Below are positions 38,697-46,762 of a DNA stretch of 64,000 bases, piece after piece. The notes beneath the pieces are model-generated. The model was not told the DNA's origin, searched no databases, and worked only from the letters and a program-made list of their open reading frames with translations. Made by a program: the position numbers and the translations under genes. The DNA comes from JAFANK01 sp036741695 (GTDB lineage: Bacteria; Vulcanimicrobiota; Vulcanimicrobiia; Eremiobacterales; Eremiobacteraceae). The stretch covers positions 1-64,000 of the forward strand of contig DAINRU010000003.1 in the NCBI GenBank assembly GCA_036741695.1, read 5' to 3'. The stretch's first letter is position 1; each line of letters starts with the position of its first letter.

Positions 38697-40039
38697 ATCT
38701 CAGTGTGCTCGGTGTCGAGATCGGCAAATGACGTGTAGCGCTTGTCAAAGCGAAGCTGCACGAGACCGGTCGGACCATTGCGCTGCTTGGCGATATTGAT
38801 CTCGGCGATGTTTTCGTTCTCTGGTGTCGGCGGGTTGTAATATTCGTCGCGATAGATGAAGGCGACGACATCGGCCTCTTGTTCGATGCCACCTGACTCC
38901 CGCAAGTCGGAGAGCATGGGCCGCTTGTCGTTACGCGACTCGGGTGAGCGATTCAGTTGCGCGAGCGCGATGACCGGAACCTTGATCTCCTTGGCCAGCG
39001 CCTTGAGGCTGCGGCAGATCTCGTCGATGATCTCCACTCTGCTCGTGATGCGGACGTTCGTCGAGCGCAACAGCTGCAAGTAGTCGACGATGATGAGATC
39101 GAGTCCGGTCGTGGCCGCGAGCCTGCGCGAGCGGGAACGGACCTCGCTCACCGTCAAGGCGGCAGAATCGTCGACGTAGATCGGCACCTCGGCGAGCACG
39201 CCCATGGCGTGGGTGATCTCGCCCCATTCCTTGTCCTTGATGTTGCCCGTTCGCAACGCTTGCGCGTCGATGCGCGCCTCCATGCTCAAGAAGCGCTGCA
39301 CGAGCTGGTCGTTGCTCATCTCCAGCGAGAAGAGGGCCACGTGTTTCGCGGCGTCCTTGGCGGCGTTCATCGCGATGTTGAGGCACAGCGACGTCTTGCC
39401 CATGGACGGCCGCGCGGCGATGATGATGAGCTCGCCCGGCTGGAAGCCGGTCGTGAACTGATCGAGGCGGGCAAAGCCGGAGGGCACGCCGGTCACGCTG
39501 CCCTTCTGGTGGTACAGCGTGTCGATGCGCTCGAAGGCGGGCTTGAGCAGGTCGCGCACGAGCGTGAAGCCGCCCGAGGAGCGGCGTCCGATGTCGAAGA
39601 TCATCTGCTCGCAGCGGTCGACGACGTCGTCCACGTTTTCGGGCTGCTCGAAGCCGATGACGGCGATGCGGCCGCCAGCAGTGATGAGCGAGCGCAGGAT
39701 CGATTTTTCGGCGACCAGCTTCGCGTAATATTCGGCAGATGCCGCCGTGGGAACCGTGTTGAGCAGCTGGCTGATGGAATCGACGCCGCCCACCTCGTCG
39801 AGCAGCTTGCGCCGGCGCAGCTCCTCGGTCACCGACACCTTGTCGATCGGCTCGCCACGCTCGTAGAGGGCGATGATCGCGTCGTAGACCGTCGCGTGGT
39901 GCGGTGCGTAGAAGTCGGACTTCTGGACGATCTCGGAGATGATGGGCACGAGATCGCGCTCGACCATGAGGGAGCCTAAGATCGCCTGCTCGGCCTCGAG
40001 ATTCTGGGGAGGTATGCGATCGACCGCGGTCATCACCAT
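38693..40039 (-). CDS. dnaB: Replicative DNA helicase
   Basis: A 448-residue hexameric 5'-3' helicase that unwinds DNA at the replication fork. The N-terminal domain begins PPQNLEAEQAILGSLM and the C-terminal RecA-type domain has Walker A ARPSMGKTSL at residues 209-218, Walker B in LIIVDYLQLL, and the late SDLRESGGIEQEADVV segment with an arginine-finger-type region. Length is normal and no intein is visible. It is the last gene of the unit with rplI, rpsR, ssb and rpsF, 34 bases after rplI. GAAGGAGG lies upstream of the start. Confidence 0.97.
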   Translation of the reverse strand: MVMTAVDRIPPQNLEAEQAILGSLMVERDLVPIISEIVQKSDFYAPHHATVYDAIIALYERGEPIDKVSVTEELRRRKLLDEVGGVDSISQLLNTVPTAASAEYYAKLVAEKSILRSLITAGGRIAVIGFEQPENVDDVVDRCEQMIFDIGRRSSGGFTLVRDLLKPAFERIDTLYHQKGSVTGVPSGFARLDQFTTGFQPGELIIIAARPSMGKTSLCLNIAMNAAKDAAKHVALFSLEMSNDQLVQRFLSMEARIDAQALRTGNIKDKEWGEITHAMGVLAEVPIYVDDSAALTVSEVRSRSRRLAATTGLDLIIVDYLQLLRSTNVRITSRVEIIDEICRSLKALAKEIKVPVIALAQLNRSPESRNDKRPMLSDLRESGGIEQEADVVAFIYRDEYYNPPTPENENIAEINIAKQRNGPTGLVQLRFDKRYTSFADLDTEHTEI

Positions 40040-40073
40040 TGCGGGAAACCTTCCTCCTTCGACGCGATCGTCT

Positions 40074-40520
40074 CTATTGCGGTGTCACGCGAACGGTGAT
40101 CCGAGCGGTGACGCCGAGCGGCAGCTTGACGACGACCGGATGATCGCCAGCAGTCTTGATCGGTTCGGGGAGCTCGATCTTGTGACGATCGATCTCGACG
40201 CCCAGCGACGTCTTAAGCGCCTCGGCGATCTGTGCGTTCGTCACCGCTCCGAAAATCCTGCCACGCTCACCGGCTCTGGCAGTGATGACCGTCGGGACGC
40301 TCGCTAACCGATCGGCAAGCTCGTGCGCCTCGGCGAGCAGTTTTTCGTCGCGCTTGGTTTGCGCTGCCTTCGCCTGCGCGGCCTGCGTCAAGTTCCCGGC
40401 AGTCGCTTCGTTGGCGAGCTGACGCGGCAGCAGATAGTTGCGGGCATAGCCGTCCGAGACGTCGACGATTTCGCCCGTCGTGCCGACCCCTTTGATATTC
40501 TTGCGCAGGATGACTTTCAC
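40074..40520 (-). CDS. rplI: 50S ribosomal protein L9
   Basis: A 148-residue ribosomal protein that binds 23S rRNA. The N-terminal domain is typical: MKVILRKNIKGVGTTGEIVD and GYARNYLLPRQLANEATAGN, then a long connecting helix (about residues 45-75) and a C-terminal domain with GRIFGAVTNAQIAEALK. Length is standard. It is 25 bases after rpsR and 34 before dnaB in the same operon. Confidence 0.97.
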   Translation of the reverse strand: MKVILRKNIKGVGTTGEIVDVSDGYARNYLLPRQLANEATAGNLTQAAQAKAAQTKRDEKLLAEAHELADRLASVPTVITARAGERGRIFGAVTNAQIAEALKTSLGVEIDRHKIELPEPIKTAGDHPVVVKLPLGVTARITVRVTPQ

Positions 40521-40544
40521 GGCTGGTGCAGACCGGTGCTGCCT

Positions 40545-40805
40545 CTACTCAGAGGTGAAGGGCAAGAGCGCGATGACGCGCGCGCGTTTGACCGCGTCGG
40601 TGAGCCAGCGCTGGTGCTTCGCGCAGTTGCCTGAGATCCGCCGGGGCACGATCTTGCCGCGCTCGGTGATGTACTTGCGCAGCCGCATCGTGTCTTTGTA
40701 GTCAAGCCCTGTCAGTTTTTCGATGCAGATGGAACAGGCCTTGCGCTTTGGCTTGCGCTCCTTCGTGCTCTTGCGCTTGGGAGCGCCTTTCTTGCGGGGT
40801 GGCAT
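40545..40805 (-). CDS. rpsR: 30S ribosomal protein S18
   Basis: An 86-residue protein of the small subunit. A basic N-terminus (PPRKKGAPKRKSTKERKPKR) leads into the core LDYKDTMRLRKYITERGKIV, PRRISGNCAKHQRWLTDAVK and RARVIALLPFTSE, the standard S18 end. It partners S6, encoded two genes upstream. CSICIEK near residue 20-26 places two Cys in the N-terminal part, as in some zinc-binding S18 forms, though only two Cys plus Cys50 are present. Located 15 bases after ssb. Confidence 0.96.
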   Translation of the reverse strand: MPPRKKGAPKRKSTKERKPKRKACSICIEKLTGLDYKDTMRLRKYITERGKIVPRRISGNCAKHQRWLTDAVKRARVIALLPFTSE

Positions 40806-40820
40806 AGGTCTTCCTTATTG

Positions 40821-41258
40821 TTAGAATGGGACTTCTTCGTCCGCTGCGTTGTACTCATACTCCGGCAGGTCGCTGGCAGCAGCAGCAGCCGCTGGGGCAG
40901 CGCTCCGCGCAGCGCCACTGTCGCCGCCCTGCGGCCGGGCGTCGAGCATCTGGAAATCATCGGCGACCACGTCGACCGCCGTGCGTTTGTTGTTATCGCG
41001 ATCGGTGTACTCGCGGATCTGGATGCGTCCGGCGATGAGCACGAGGCGCCCCTTCTGCAGGAACTCAGCCGCACGTTCGGCTCTCTGGCGCCAGATGCTG
41101 ACGCCGAAGAAGTCGGTCTGCTTCTCACCGTCACGCCCTTTGGGGCGGTCGACGGCGATGCGGAACGACGTCACCGGGACGCCGCTCTGCGTCTGGCGCA
41201 GCTCGGGATCGGCGACGAGCCGTCCGACGAGCACGATATGGTTATAGGATCCAGCCAC
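40821..41258 (-). CDS. ssb: Single-stranded DNA-binding protein
   Basis: A 145-residue SSB. The OB fold begins AGSYNHIVLVGRLVADPELR, followed by VPVTSFRIAVDRP, DFFGVSIWRQRAE and GRLVLIAGRIQIREYTDRDN. A flexible Ala-rich linker leads to the end YEYNAADEEVPF, the conserved acidic tip (DEEVPF) that docks partner proteins. It protects single-stranded DNA in replication and repair. It is second in the rpsF-ssb-rpsR-rplI-dnaB operon, 13 bases after rpsF. Confidence 0.97.
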   Translation of the reverse strand: MAGSYNHIVLVGRLVADPELRQTQSGVPVTSFRIAVDRPKGRDGEKQTDFFGVSIWRQRAERAAEFLQKGRLVLIAGRIQIREYTDRDNNKRTAVDVVADDFQMLDARPQGGDSGAARSAAPAAAAAASDLPEYEYNAADEEVPF

Positions 41259-41271
41259 GTTGAACCTCGCT

Positions 41272-41553
41272 TTACAGGCGTATCAGCAGAGCCCGCAGGA
41301 CGTCGTCATGGAGACGCATCTGCCGAATGACTTCTCTGGCGGTGTCCGGGCTGCCGGCGAATTTCATACAGATATAATGCCCTTCGCGTAGTTTCTTGAT
41401 CTCGTACGCGAGGCGCTTTTTTCCCATCTTCTCGGCGCTGATCTCATCGCCGCCGTTGCCCTTGGCGACATCGGAGAAATGCGCCGCAAGCTCGTCGACC
41501 TGAGGGTCCTCAAAGGACGGGCGGATGATATACGTGATTTCGTATTGTGACAT
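41272..41553 (-). CDS. rpsF: 30S ribosomal protein S6
   Basis: A 93-residue S6. The start ATG at 41553 (MSQYEITYIIRPSF) is chosen over an upstream extension because it matches family length and follows GGGGGAGG, though 13 bases away. Family motifs are YEITYIIRPS, KMGKKRLAYEIKKLREGHY and RQMRLHDDVLRALL. It begins the ribosome/replication operon. A promoter is at 41663-41692 and the leader can fold, perhaps for feedback control by the S6-S18 pair. Confidence 0.95.
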   Translation of the reverse strand: MSQYEITYIIRPSFEDPQVDELAAHFSDVAKGNGGDEISAEKMGKKRLAYEIKKLREGHYICMKFAGSPDTAREVIRQMRLHDDVLRALLIRL

Positions 41554-41625
41554 GCGCAGTGCGCTGCCTCCCCCTGGGCGTAAGGCTTGTCCGGCGGCCG
41601 TGAGGCGCGCGCGGACGAGCAGGAA

Positions 41626-41650
41626 GGAAAATCGGGCGAGAACTCGCCCG
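41626..41650 (-). promoter_or_regulatory. Leader hairpin of the rpsF operon
   Basis: GGGCGAGAACTCGCCC flanked by C/G makes a perfect nine-base-pair palindrome at 41633-41650 and on the minus strand is followed by ATTTTCC. It lies within the first 10 bases of the predicted transcript, so it could be a 5'-stabilising hairpin or an unusually early terminator. Further on, GCGCCTC and GAGGC can pair and would cover the rpsF ribosome binding site. Confidence 0.5.
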
Positions 41651-41662
41651 GCAAGCCCGGCA

Positions 41663-41692
41663 AGTATATCACACGGCCAAATCGGGTGACAA
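41663..41692 (-). promoter_or_regulatory. Sigma70-type promoter for the rpsF operon
   Basis: On the minus strand TTGTCA (41692-41687), an 18-base spacer and TATACT (41668-41663) are close to consensus. The predicted start is near 41656, giving a leader of about 100 bases before rpsF. Confidence 0.65.
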
Positions 41693-41761
41693 GTGAGCCT
41701 CTGTGCATAAGTATGTTGGCCGGCTGTGACTTGGACACGTGCAGCGTGTGGATGGAGGTGG

Positions 41762-42364
41762 ATGGCGAGCGGCGAAACCTTGAGCCCCATGCAATCCCGC
41801 CGTCCACCGATCCTCCTCATCATCTTCGTGCTCCTCGCCATGGTCGTGCTCTACCAGCACCGCCATGGTGTCATGGCGCGCGTACGCGCGTTGACCAACG
41901 TCAAGCCTGTGGGCAGGAGCGTGCTCGAAGCCGGTCAGCCCTTGCCGGCCGTACAGCTGACCAACCTCGCCGGCGAACGTCTCGCGGTGGCCGCGCGGCC
42001 AGGTCATATCCTCTATCTCAACGTCTTCGCCACCTGGTGTCCCGATTGCCAAGAGGAGACGCCGGCGCTGGAGCAGCTGAGCAAGGCGACGGCATCGATG
42101 CCGGTTGACGTCGTCGGCGTCGATCAGGAAGAGGAGGTCGAGCCGGTCAGCGCCTTCGCACAGCGCTACGGCCTGACGTACCCGATCTTCCTCGACCAGG
42201 ACGGCGTGACCCATGATCTCATGGGCGTACGCTTCATCCCGACGAGCCTCATCGTCGACAGCCATGGCATCGTGCGTGCGCGGATCACCGGAGCGCTCAC
42301 GCTCGCCCAGATGGAGAGCGCAGTCGGCACGGTGCTGCGCGGTGGCACGATCGCGAGTAATTGA
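41762..42364 (+). CDS. TlpA-like membrane-anchored thioredoxin-fold protein
   Basis: A 200-residue protein with an N-terminal hydrophobic segment (PPILLIIFVLLAMVVLYQ) that anchors it at the membrane with its body outside. The AhpC/TSA thioredoxin domain has FATWCPDCQEE with a redox CxxC pair (Cys-Pro-Asp-Cys), GVDQEEEVE near the middle and FIPTSLIVDSHG with the cis-Pro. It probably reduces disulfides in exported or cytochrome proteins. A start at 41789 (MQSRRPP) is also possible; 41762 is preceded by GGAGG. It is divergent from the rpsF operon and followed by a palindromic repeat. Confidence 0.88.
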   Translation: MASGETLSPMQSRRPPILLIIFVLLAMVVLYQHRHGVMARVRALTNVKPVGRSVLEAGQPLPAVQLTNLAGERLAVAARPGHILYLNVFATWCPDCQEETPALEQLSKATASMPVDVVGVDQEEEVEPVSAFAQRYGLTYPIFLDQDGVTHDLMGVRFIPTSLIVDSHGIVRARITGALTLAQMESAVGTVLRGGTIASN

Positions 42365-42370
42365 GCGAAA

Positions 42371-42427
42371 ACGGACCTAAAGGTCCGTTACTTCAAAGAT
42401 CCTTTGCTTCAAAGGCTCGTTGTGAAG
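42371..42427 (+). repeat. Intergenic palindromic repeat, copy 3
   Basis: ACGGACCTAAAGGTCCGT (42371-42388) is identical to the palindrome in copy 1 and is followed by TACTTCAAAGATCCTTTGCTTCAA and AGGCTCGTTGTGAA, the same tandem tail. It lies between two convergent genes and overlaps the last 19 bases of alr, so part of it is coding. Confidence 0.8.
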
Positions 42428-43515
42428 TCCCCGACCGACGCATCCGTGTATGCCGGTGCCATGCCGGAGCCGAACATCGTCATGACGTTGTGCGGTATCG
42501 TCCGCGCGGCGGCGGCGACTTCTTCCAGGCGTATGCCGGCCACGTCGCCCACGACGATCGCGTGATCGTCAGGCGAGACCTCGAGGTTGGCCGGCACGGC
42601 GACCATCGTGAAGTTCATGCCGATCGCACCCACGATCGGGCAGAGCACGCCGGCCAGCAGCACCGATCCGCGTCCGGCCAGCGTCTTCGGCATGCCCTCG
42701 CCATACCCGATGCGCAGCGTCACGATCGTCTGGCCTGGCAACGCGACGTAGGTGCCGCCGTACCCGAGCGGCATGGGTTCTGAGAAGCGCCTGATGCCGT
42801 AGATCGGCGCACGAACCTCGAACGCGATGCGCAGTTTCCCAAGCTGGTGTTCGTCACCCAGCGCCGCGCCATACAGACCGATGCCGATGCGCGCCGCGCC
42901 CTCGCCGAGTCCCCAGACACACGGCCCAGTGCTGCCGATGTGGAGCAGCGGGACCGAAATGCCGTGTGCGCGCAACTGCTCGACGCCTGCGTGCAGCTTG
43001 CGGACCTGCGCTTCCATTGAATCGCGCCCCGCGATGTGGGTCCAGGCGGCTTCCCACTCGATGTTGGGCAGCGCCCCCGCTTCGCGTGCGAACGCCGCCG
43101 CGTCCGACGGCGTGACTCCCCACCACCCCGTACCGGTCTCGATGGCCACGTGCACCTTCGCCGTGATGCCGAGCTTGCGCGCATGGCGCGAGACCATCTC
43201 CGCTCGGGCGACGTCTGCGACCGAAATGGTGACGCCGAGCCTGACGCCAGTCTCGATATCGGTTCGCGGGGTCGCTGCGACGTGGACGATGGGCGCACCG
43301 ACGCCGGCATCGCGCAGGATCTGCGCCTCCCACATCTCGACGACGCACAACCGCTCTGCTCCAGCCTCAACGCAAGCGCGCGCGACCTGGATCATCCCCA
43401 TGCGGTAGGCATCGCACTTGACGACCGCCCACACGGGCCGGCCGTTCAGACGTCTGCGCCAGGCGTCGACGTTATGTCGGATCGCGTCGAGCTTGACATG
43501 CAGCGTCGGTCTCAA
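42409..43515 (-). CDS. alr: Alanine racemase-family protein
   Basis: A 368-residue fold-type III PLP enzyme; alanine racemase makes D-alanine for peptidoglycan. The PLP Lys33 sits in VVKCDAYRMG, which departs from the usual VVKANAYGHG. The second catalytic residue Tyr271 is in RIGYGEG (usual IGYADGY). GIGLYG near 211 and WTHIAGRD are in place. The usual MD pair near the end reads MN (300-301). The differences may mean altered specificity. It is translationally coupled with dtd by a four-base overlap. Confidence 0.85.
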   Translation of the reverse strand: MRPTLHVKLDAIRHNVDAWRRRLNGRPVWAVVKCDAYRMGMIQVARACVEAGAERLCVVEMWEAQILRDAGVGAPIVHVAATPRTDIETGVRLGVTISVADVARAEMVSRHARKLGITAKVHVAIETGTGWWGVTPSDAAAFAREAGALPNIEWEAAWTHIAGRDSMEAQVRKLHAGVEQLRAHGISVPLLHIGSTGPCVWGLGEGAARIGIGLYGAALGDEHQLGKLRIAFEVRAPIYGIRRFSEPMPLGYGGTYVALPGQTIVTLRIGYGEGMPKTLAGRGSVLLAGVLCPIVGAIGMNFTMVAVPANLEVSPDDHAIVVGDVAGIRLEEVAAAARTIPHNVMTMFGSGMAPAYTDASVGDFTTSL

Positions 43516-43961
43516 AACGTCTTCCTCGAATCCAATAAGATGGTGACCGGCCCTTCATTGACCAGGCTCACCCGCATCGTCGCTCCGAAGATTCCCGTTT
43601 CGACCGTCAGTCCTTCTCGGCGCATGAGCTCCACTGCGCGGTCGAAGAGCGGCTGCGCCTCGGGTCCCGCCGCAGCCTCGATAAAGCTCGGCCGGCGCCC
43701 TTTGCGCGCGTCACCGTAGAGCGTGAACTGCGAGACGGCGAGCACGGCGCCTCCGACCTCGGCCAGGCTCAGGTTCATCGCGCCCGTCTCGTCGTTGAAG
43801 ACTCGCAGCCCGGCGATCTTGGAGGCGATAGTCTGGGCATCGGCCTCTGTGTCATCACGGGCCACCCCGACGAGCACCAGAAGTCCTCGCTCGATAGCTC
43901 CACTGATCGTGCCCTCGACGTCGACCGAGGCGCTCGAGACGCGCTGAATGACCGCCCGCAT
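43512..43961 (-). CDS. dtd: D-aminoacyl-tRNA deacylase
   Basis: A 149-residue enzyme that removes D-amino acids mis-attached to tRNA. The family signatures are present: SQFTLYGDARKGRRP (residues about 72-86) with catalytic Thr, and VNEGPVTI near the C-terminus with the cis-Pro Gly-Pro motif. Start MRAVIQRVSSASV is the standard family beginning. It is upstream of alr, overlapping by four bases, so a D-alanine maker and the proofreader of D-aminoacyl-tRNA are made from one mRNA. Confidence 0.96.
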   Translation of the reverse strand: MRAVIQRVSSASVDVEGTISGAIERGLLVLVGVARDDTEADAQTIASKIAGLRVFNDETGAMNLSLAEVGGAVLAVSQFTLYGDARKGRRPSFIEAAAGPEAQPLFDRAVELMRREGLTVETGIFGATMRVSLVNEGPVTILLDSRKTF

Positions 43962-43970
43962 GTAGCCGGG

Positions 43971-44411
43971 CTATGCGCTGACGTGTGGGGCGACGAGCAC
44001 AGGCAGCGGTGAACGGGCAATCACGTCGGCGGTCTTGCTGCCTAAGACGGCGCGCACGATGCCGGTGCGTCCATGCGTGCCCATCACGATGATGTCAGAG
44101 CCATTGTCCTTGGCGGCCTCAAGGATCGCCTCGACGATCGGGTCGGCAAGCCGGACGGTTTTCGCCTGGATGCCCGCACCGGCGGCGAGCTTTTTCGCGG
44201 CGTCAAGGATGTCGTGAGCGGTTCGGGTCTCCTCCTCGATGATCTCCTCGCGTGCGAAGCCACCCGCATCGTGCGACGGGCGCGGCACGTGCTCGACGTG
44301 GCAGAACACAAGCGATGCGCCGTCCTGCTTGGCGAGCGAGACGGCCAGCGCGGCGGCAGCGTTGGAGGGCGCCGATCCATCAACCGGCGCCAGGATGCTC
44401 TTGAATATCAT
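43971..44411 (-). CDS. Universal stress protein (UspA family)
   Basis: A 146-residue protein. It begins IFKSILAPVDGSAPSNAAAA and ends with the ATP-binding-type motif GTHGRTGIVRAVLGSKTADV followed by SPLPVLVAP (G-x2-G-x9-G-S/T), so it likely binds ATP. It is next to rel and dtd on the minus strand, with 9 bases to dtd and about 30 to rel. USPs are linked to survival under starvation; joint expression with rel would fit but is inference. Confidence 0.93.
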   Translation of the reverse strand: MIFKSILAPVDGSAPSNAAAALAVSLAKQDGASLVFCHVEHVPRPSHDAGGFAREEIIEEETRTAHDILDAAKKLAAGAGIQAKTVRLADPIVEAILEAAKDNGSDIIVMGTHGRTGIVRAVLGSKTADVIARSPLPVLVAPHVSA

Positions 44412-44441
44412 CTCTTCTTCGATGTCCCTTGTGCGAGGCGA

Positions 44442-46613
44442 TTAACCGCCGGCGCGGGCTTCGCGTTTGGTGACGCGATATGCGGTACGCACGTCGCGCA
44501 CCTTATTGACCTTGTTCAAAATCGCGCTCAAATGATTGAGGTCGCGGATCTCCAGACTGCAGGCGATGGTTGCCGTGCGATCCCGCTTGACGCGAGCGGT
44601 CACCGAGGTGGCGTTGGTCTTCTGCTCGGAGAGCACGCTCATGATATCCTGCAGCAGGCCCGGCCGGTCAAGCGCCTCGATCTCGACGTCGACCAAGTGC
44701 GAGTCCGTCGGGGAGACATCCCAGCTGACGTCGATAAGCCGCTCGGGCTGGGCGCTCAGACCCGCCACGTTCGGGCAGTTCAGACGGTGGACGGAGATGC
44801 CCTTGCCCTGCGAGATGAAGCCGACGATGGCGTCTCCGGGAACGGGGGTGCAGCAGCGGGCAAAACGCACCGGCAGATTCTCCGCGCCGCGCACGCGTAC
44901 GCCCGAGGCCGCTCGCTCGCGCGCCTTGCGCACGGTCGCGGTCTGGCGCTCGAGCGGCAGCGGCACGACCTTCGCGCGCTTGGCCTCCTCGCGCAGGCGT
45001 CCCAGCAGCGACGCGACCGACACGTCGCCGAACCCGATGCCGGCGTACAGATCTTCGATGCTCGAGCAATTGAAACGTCCGGCGAGCTTGGTGAGGAACG
45101 GCGCTGTCGCGAACTGGGTCAGCTGATTGCGTGCGATCTCACGTTCCAAGACCTCCTTGCCCGAGATCACGTTCTCTTCACGGCGGTTCTTGCGGAACCA
45201 CTGCTTGATCTTATGCTTCGCGCTCGAGGTCTTGCACACGGCCAGCCAGTCGAGCGACGGCCCCGGGCTGCTCTTGTTGACGAGCGCTTCGCAGATGTCG
45301 CCATTGTGGAGCTGATAGTCGAGCGGCACGATCTTGCCGTTGATCTTCGCCCCGATGCAGTGGTGGCCGATCGAGGTGTGGACGTGATAGGCGAAATCGA
45401 GCGGCGTCGAACCCGATGGGAATCCCATGACGTCGCCCTTAGGCGTGAAGACGAAGACTTGGTTGTTGAAAAGGTCGAGCTTGAGGTTCTCCATGAACTC
45501 GCGGCTGTCGCGCATGTCCTCCTGCCACTCAAGCAGAGAACGTAACCAGGCGAGCTTCTCGTCGAAGTCGTCGCTCGCGCCGCCTTCCTTATAGCGCCAG
45601 TGCGCCGCGATGCCGTACTCGCTCGAGCGGTGCATGTCGAGCGTGCGGATCTGGATCTCGATCGGATCGCCGCCCGGCCCGATGACCGTGGTGTGCAACG
45701 ACTGATAGCCGTTGGTCTTGGGCATCGCGATGTAATCTTTGAAGCGACCTGGCAGCGGCGTCCACAGACTATGGATGATGCCGACCGCGCCGTAGCAATC
45801 CTTGACGGAATCGACGATGATGCGGATGGCGCTGAGGTCGTAGATCTCGGAGAAGTCTTTGCCGTGCTGCAGCTTCTGGTAGATGGAGAAGAAATGTTTT
45901 GGCCGGCCTGAGACGTCCGCTTTGATCCCCGCTGCTTCGAAGCGATCGCGAACCTCGCCGATGATCGTCTCGACGGTCCTCTCGCGATCGGCGCGGCGCT
46001 TGGCGACCTTCTCGGCGATGTCGCGGTAGGCTTGCGGATCGATGTAGCGCAGCGCCAAGTCCTCGAGGTCCCACTTCATCCGGTAGATGCCCAGCCGGTG
46101 GGCGAGCGGAGCGTAGATCTCTAGCGTCTCTTGCGCGATGTTCTTCTGCTTGCTCTGCGGCAAGCTGGCGAGCGTGCGCATGTTGTGCAGACGGTCGGCG
46201 AGCTTGATGATGATGACGCGGATGTCCTTAGCCATGGCCAGGAACATCTTGCGCAGGTTCTCGACCTGGACGTCTTCCTTGCTTTGATACGGAATCTTGG
46301 TCAGTTTGGTCAGCGCATCGACAAGCGAGGAGATGTCGGCGCCAAAGCGGCGTTCGATCTCTTCGACCGGTACCGTCGTGTCCTCGACGACGTCGTGCAG
46401 CAGACTGGCCGCGATGCTTTGCGGATCCATCTCGAGTTCGGCCAGGATGGATGCCACGGCGAGCGGGTGGGAGATGAAGCTCTCGCCCGAAGCTCGGGTC
46501 TGACCGTCGTGGGCGTGCTCGGCGAAGGAATAGACGCTCTCAAGCCAGGCAGCGTCGACCGCCGGCGCGTAGGTCTTGACCCGCTCGATGAGCTCGCTGA
46601 AGTTATTCGCCAT
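44442..46613 (-). CDS. rel: (p)ppGpp synthetase/hydrolase, bifunctional RelA/SpoT homologue
   Basis: A 723-residue alarmone enzyme. The N-terminal HD hydrolase domain has His49 (FISHP) and His73-Asp74 (LLHDVVEDT), so hydrolysis is likely retained. The synthetase domain follows with YDLSAIRIIVDS and GRFKDYIAMPKTNGYQSLHT. The TGS domain starts VFVFTPKGDVMGFPSGSTPL, and the ACT domain is at the C-terminus (VDVEIEALDRPGLLQDIMSV). Length and domain order match Rel enzymes of single-copy genomes. A promoter and two hairpins lie upstream, and a USP gene is downstream. Confidence 0.96.
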   Translation of the reverse strand: MANNFSELIERVKTYAPAVDAAWLESVYSFAEHAHDGQTRASGESFISHPLAVASILAELEMDPQSIAASLLHDVVEDTTVPVEEIERRFGADISSLVDALTKLTKIPYQSKEDVQVENLRKMFLAMAKDIRVIIIKLADRLHNMRTLASLPQSKQKNIAQETLEIYAPLAHRLGIYRMKWDLEDLALRYIDPQAYRDIAEKVAKRRADRERTVETIIGEVRDRFEAAGIKADVSGRPKHFFSIYQKLQHGKDFSEIYDLSAIRIIVDSVKDCYGAVGIIHSLWTPLPGRFKDYIAMPKTNGYQSLHTTVIGPGGDPIEIQIRTLDMHRSSEYGIAAHWRYKEGGASDDFDEKLAWLRSLLEWQEDMRDSREFMENLKLDLFNNQVFVFTPKGDVMGFPSGSTPLDFAYHVHTSIGHHCIGAKINGKIVPLDYQLHNGDICEALVNKSSPGPSLDWLAVCKTSSAKHKIKQWFRKNRREENVISGKEVLEREIARNQLTQFATAPFLTKLAGRFNCSSIEDLYAGIGFGDVSVASLLGRLREEAKRAKVVPLPLERQTATVRKARERAASGVRVRGAENLPVRFARCCTPVPGDAIVGFISQGKGISVHRLNCPNVAGLSAQPERLIDVSWDVSPTDSHLVDVEIEALDRPGLLQDIMSVLSEQKTNATSVTARVKRDRTATIACSLEIRDLNHLSAILNKVNKVRDVRTAYRVTKREARAGG

Positions 46614-46623
46614 CTGCCGCCTA

Positions 46624-46645
46624 CAGCAACGGACCCTGAGGTCCG
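46624..46645 (-). repeat. Degenerate palindromic repeat, copy 4
   Basis: CGGACCCTGAGGTCCG (46630-46645) with the minus-strand tail TTGCTG matches the centre and tail of the repeat seen at 4516, 14254 and 42371. It lies in the 5' untranslated region of rel, 16 bases before its start codon. Confidence 0.55.
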
Positions 46646-46654
46646 CGCTCGTCG

Positions 46655-46680
46655 GGCACCTTCCGGGGTGCCTTTTCTCT
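46655..46680 (+). terminator. Plus-oriented intrinsic terminator in the rel leader
   Basis: GGCACC, six bases and GGTGCC (46655-46672) form a stem followed by TTTTCTCTCTCT on the plus strand. No plus-strand gene precedes it, so it might end an antisense transcript, or on the minus strand be a leader hairpin of rel. Confidence 0.45.
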
Positions 46681-46691
46681 CTCTACTATAT

Positions 46692-46721
46692 ATTGTAGCG
46701 GTTCTACGCCCGATGGCACAA
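46692..46721 (-). promoter_or_regulatory. Candidate rel promoter
   Basis: Minus-strand TTGTGC (46721-46716), an 18-base spacer and TACAAT (46697-46692). The transcript would start near 46685 and have a leader of about 70 bases with two hairpins. Confidence 0.45.
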
Positions 46722-46762
46722 GCGTTCCCGCTATGGTTTTGTGCTCTTACCCCGCCCGGGAG

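Noticed and set aside
44073..45545. A 490-codon plus-strand frame opposite usp and rel
   Set aside because: It covers conserved rel codons on the other strand, with random-looking composition.
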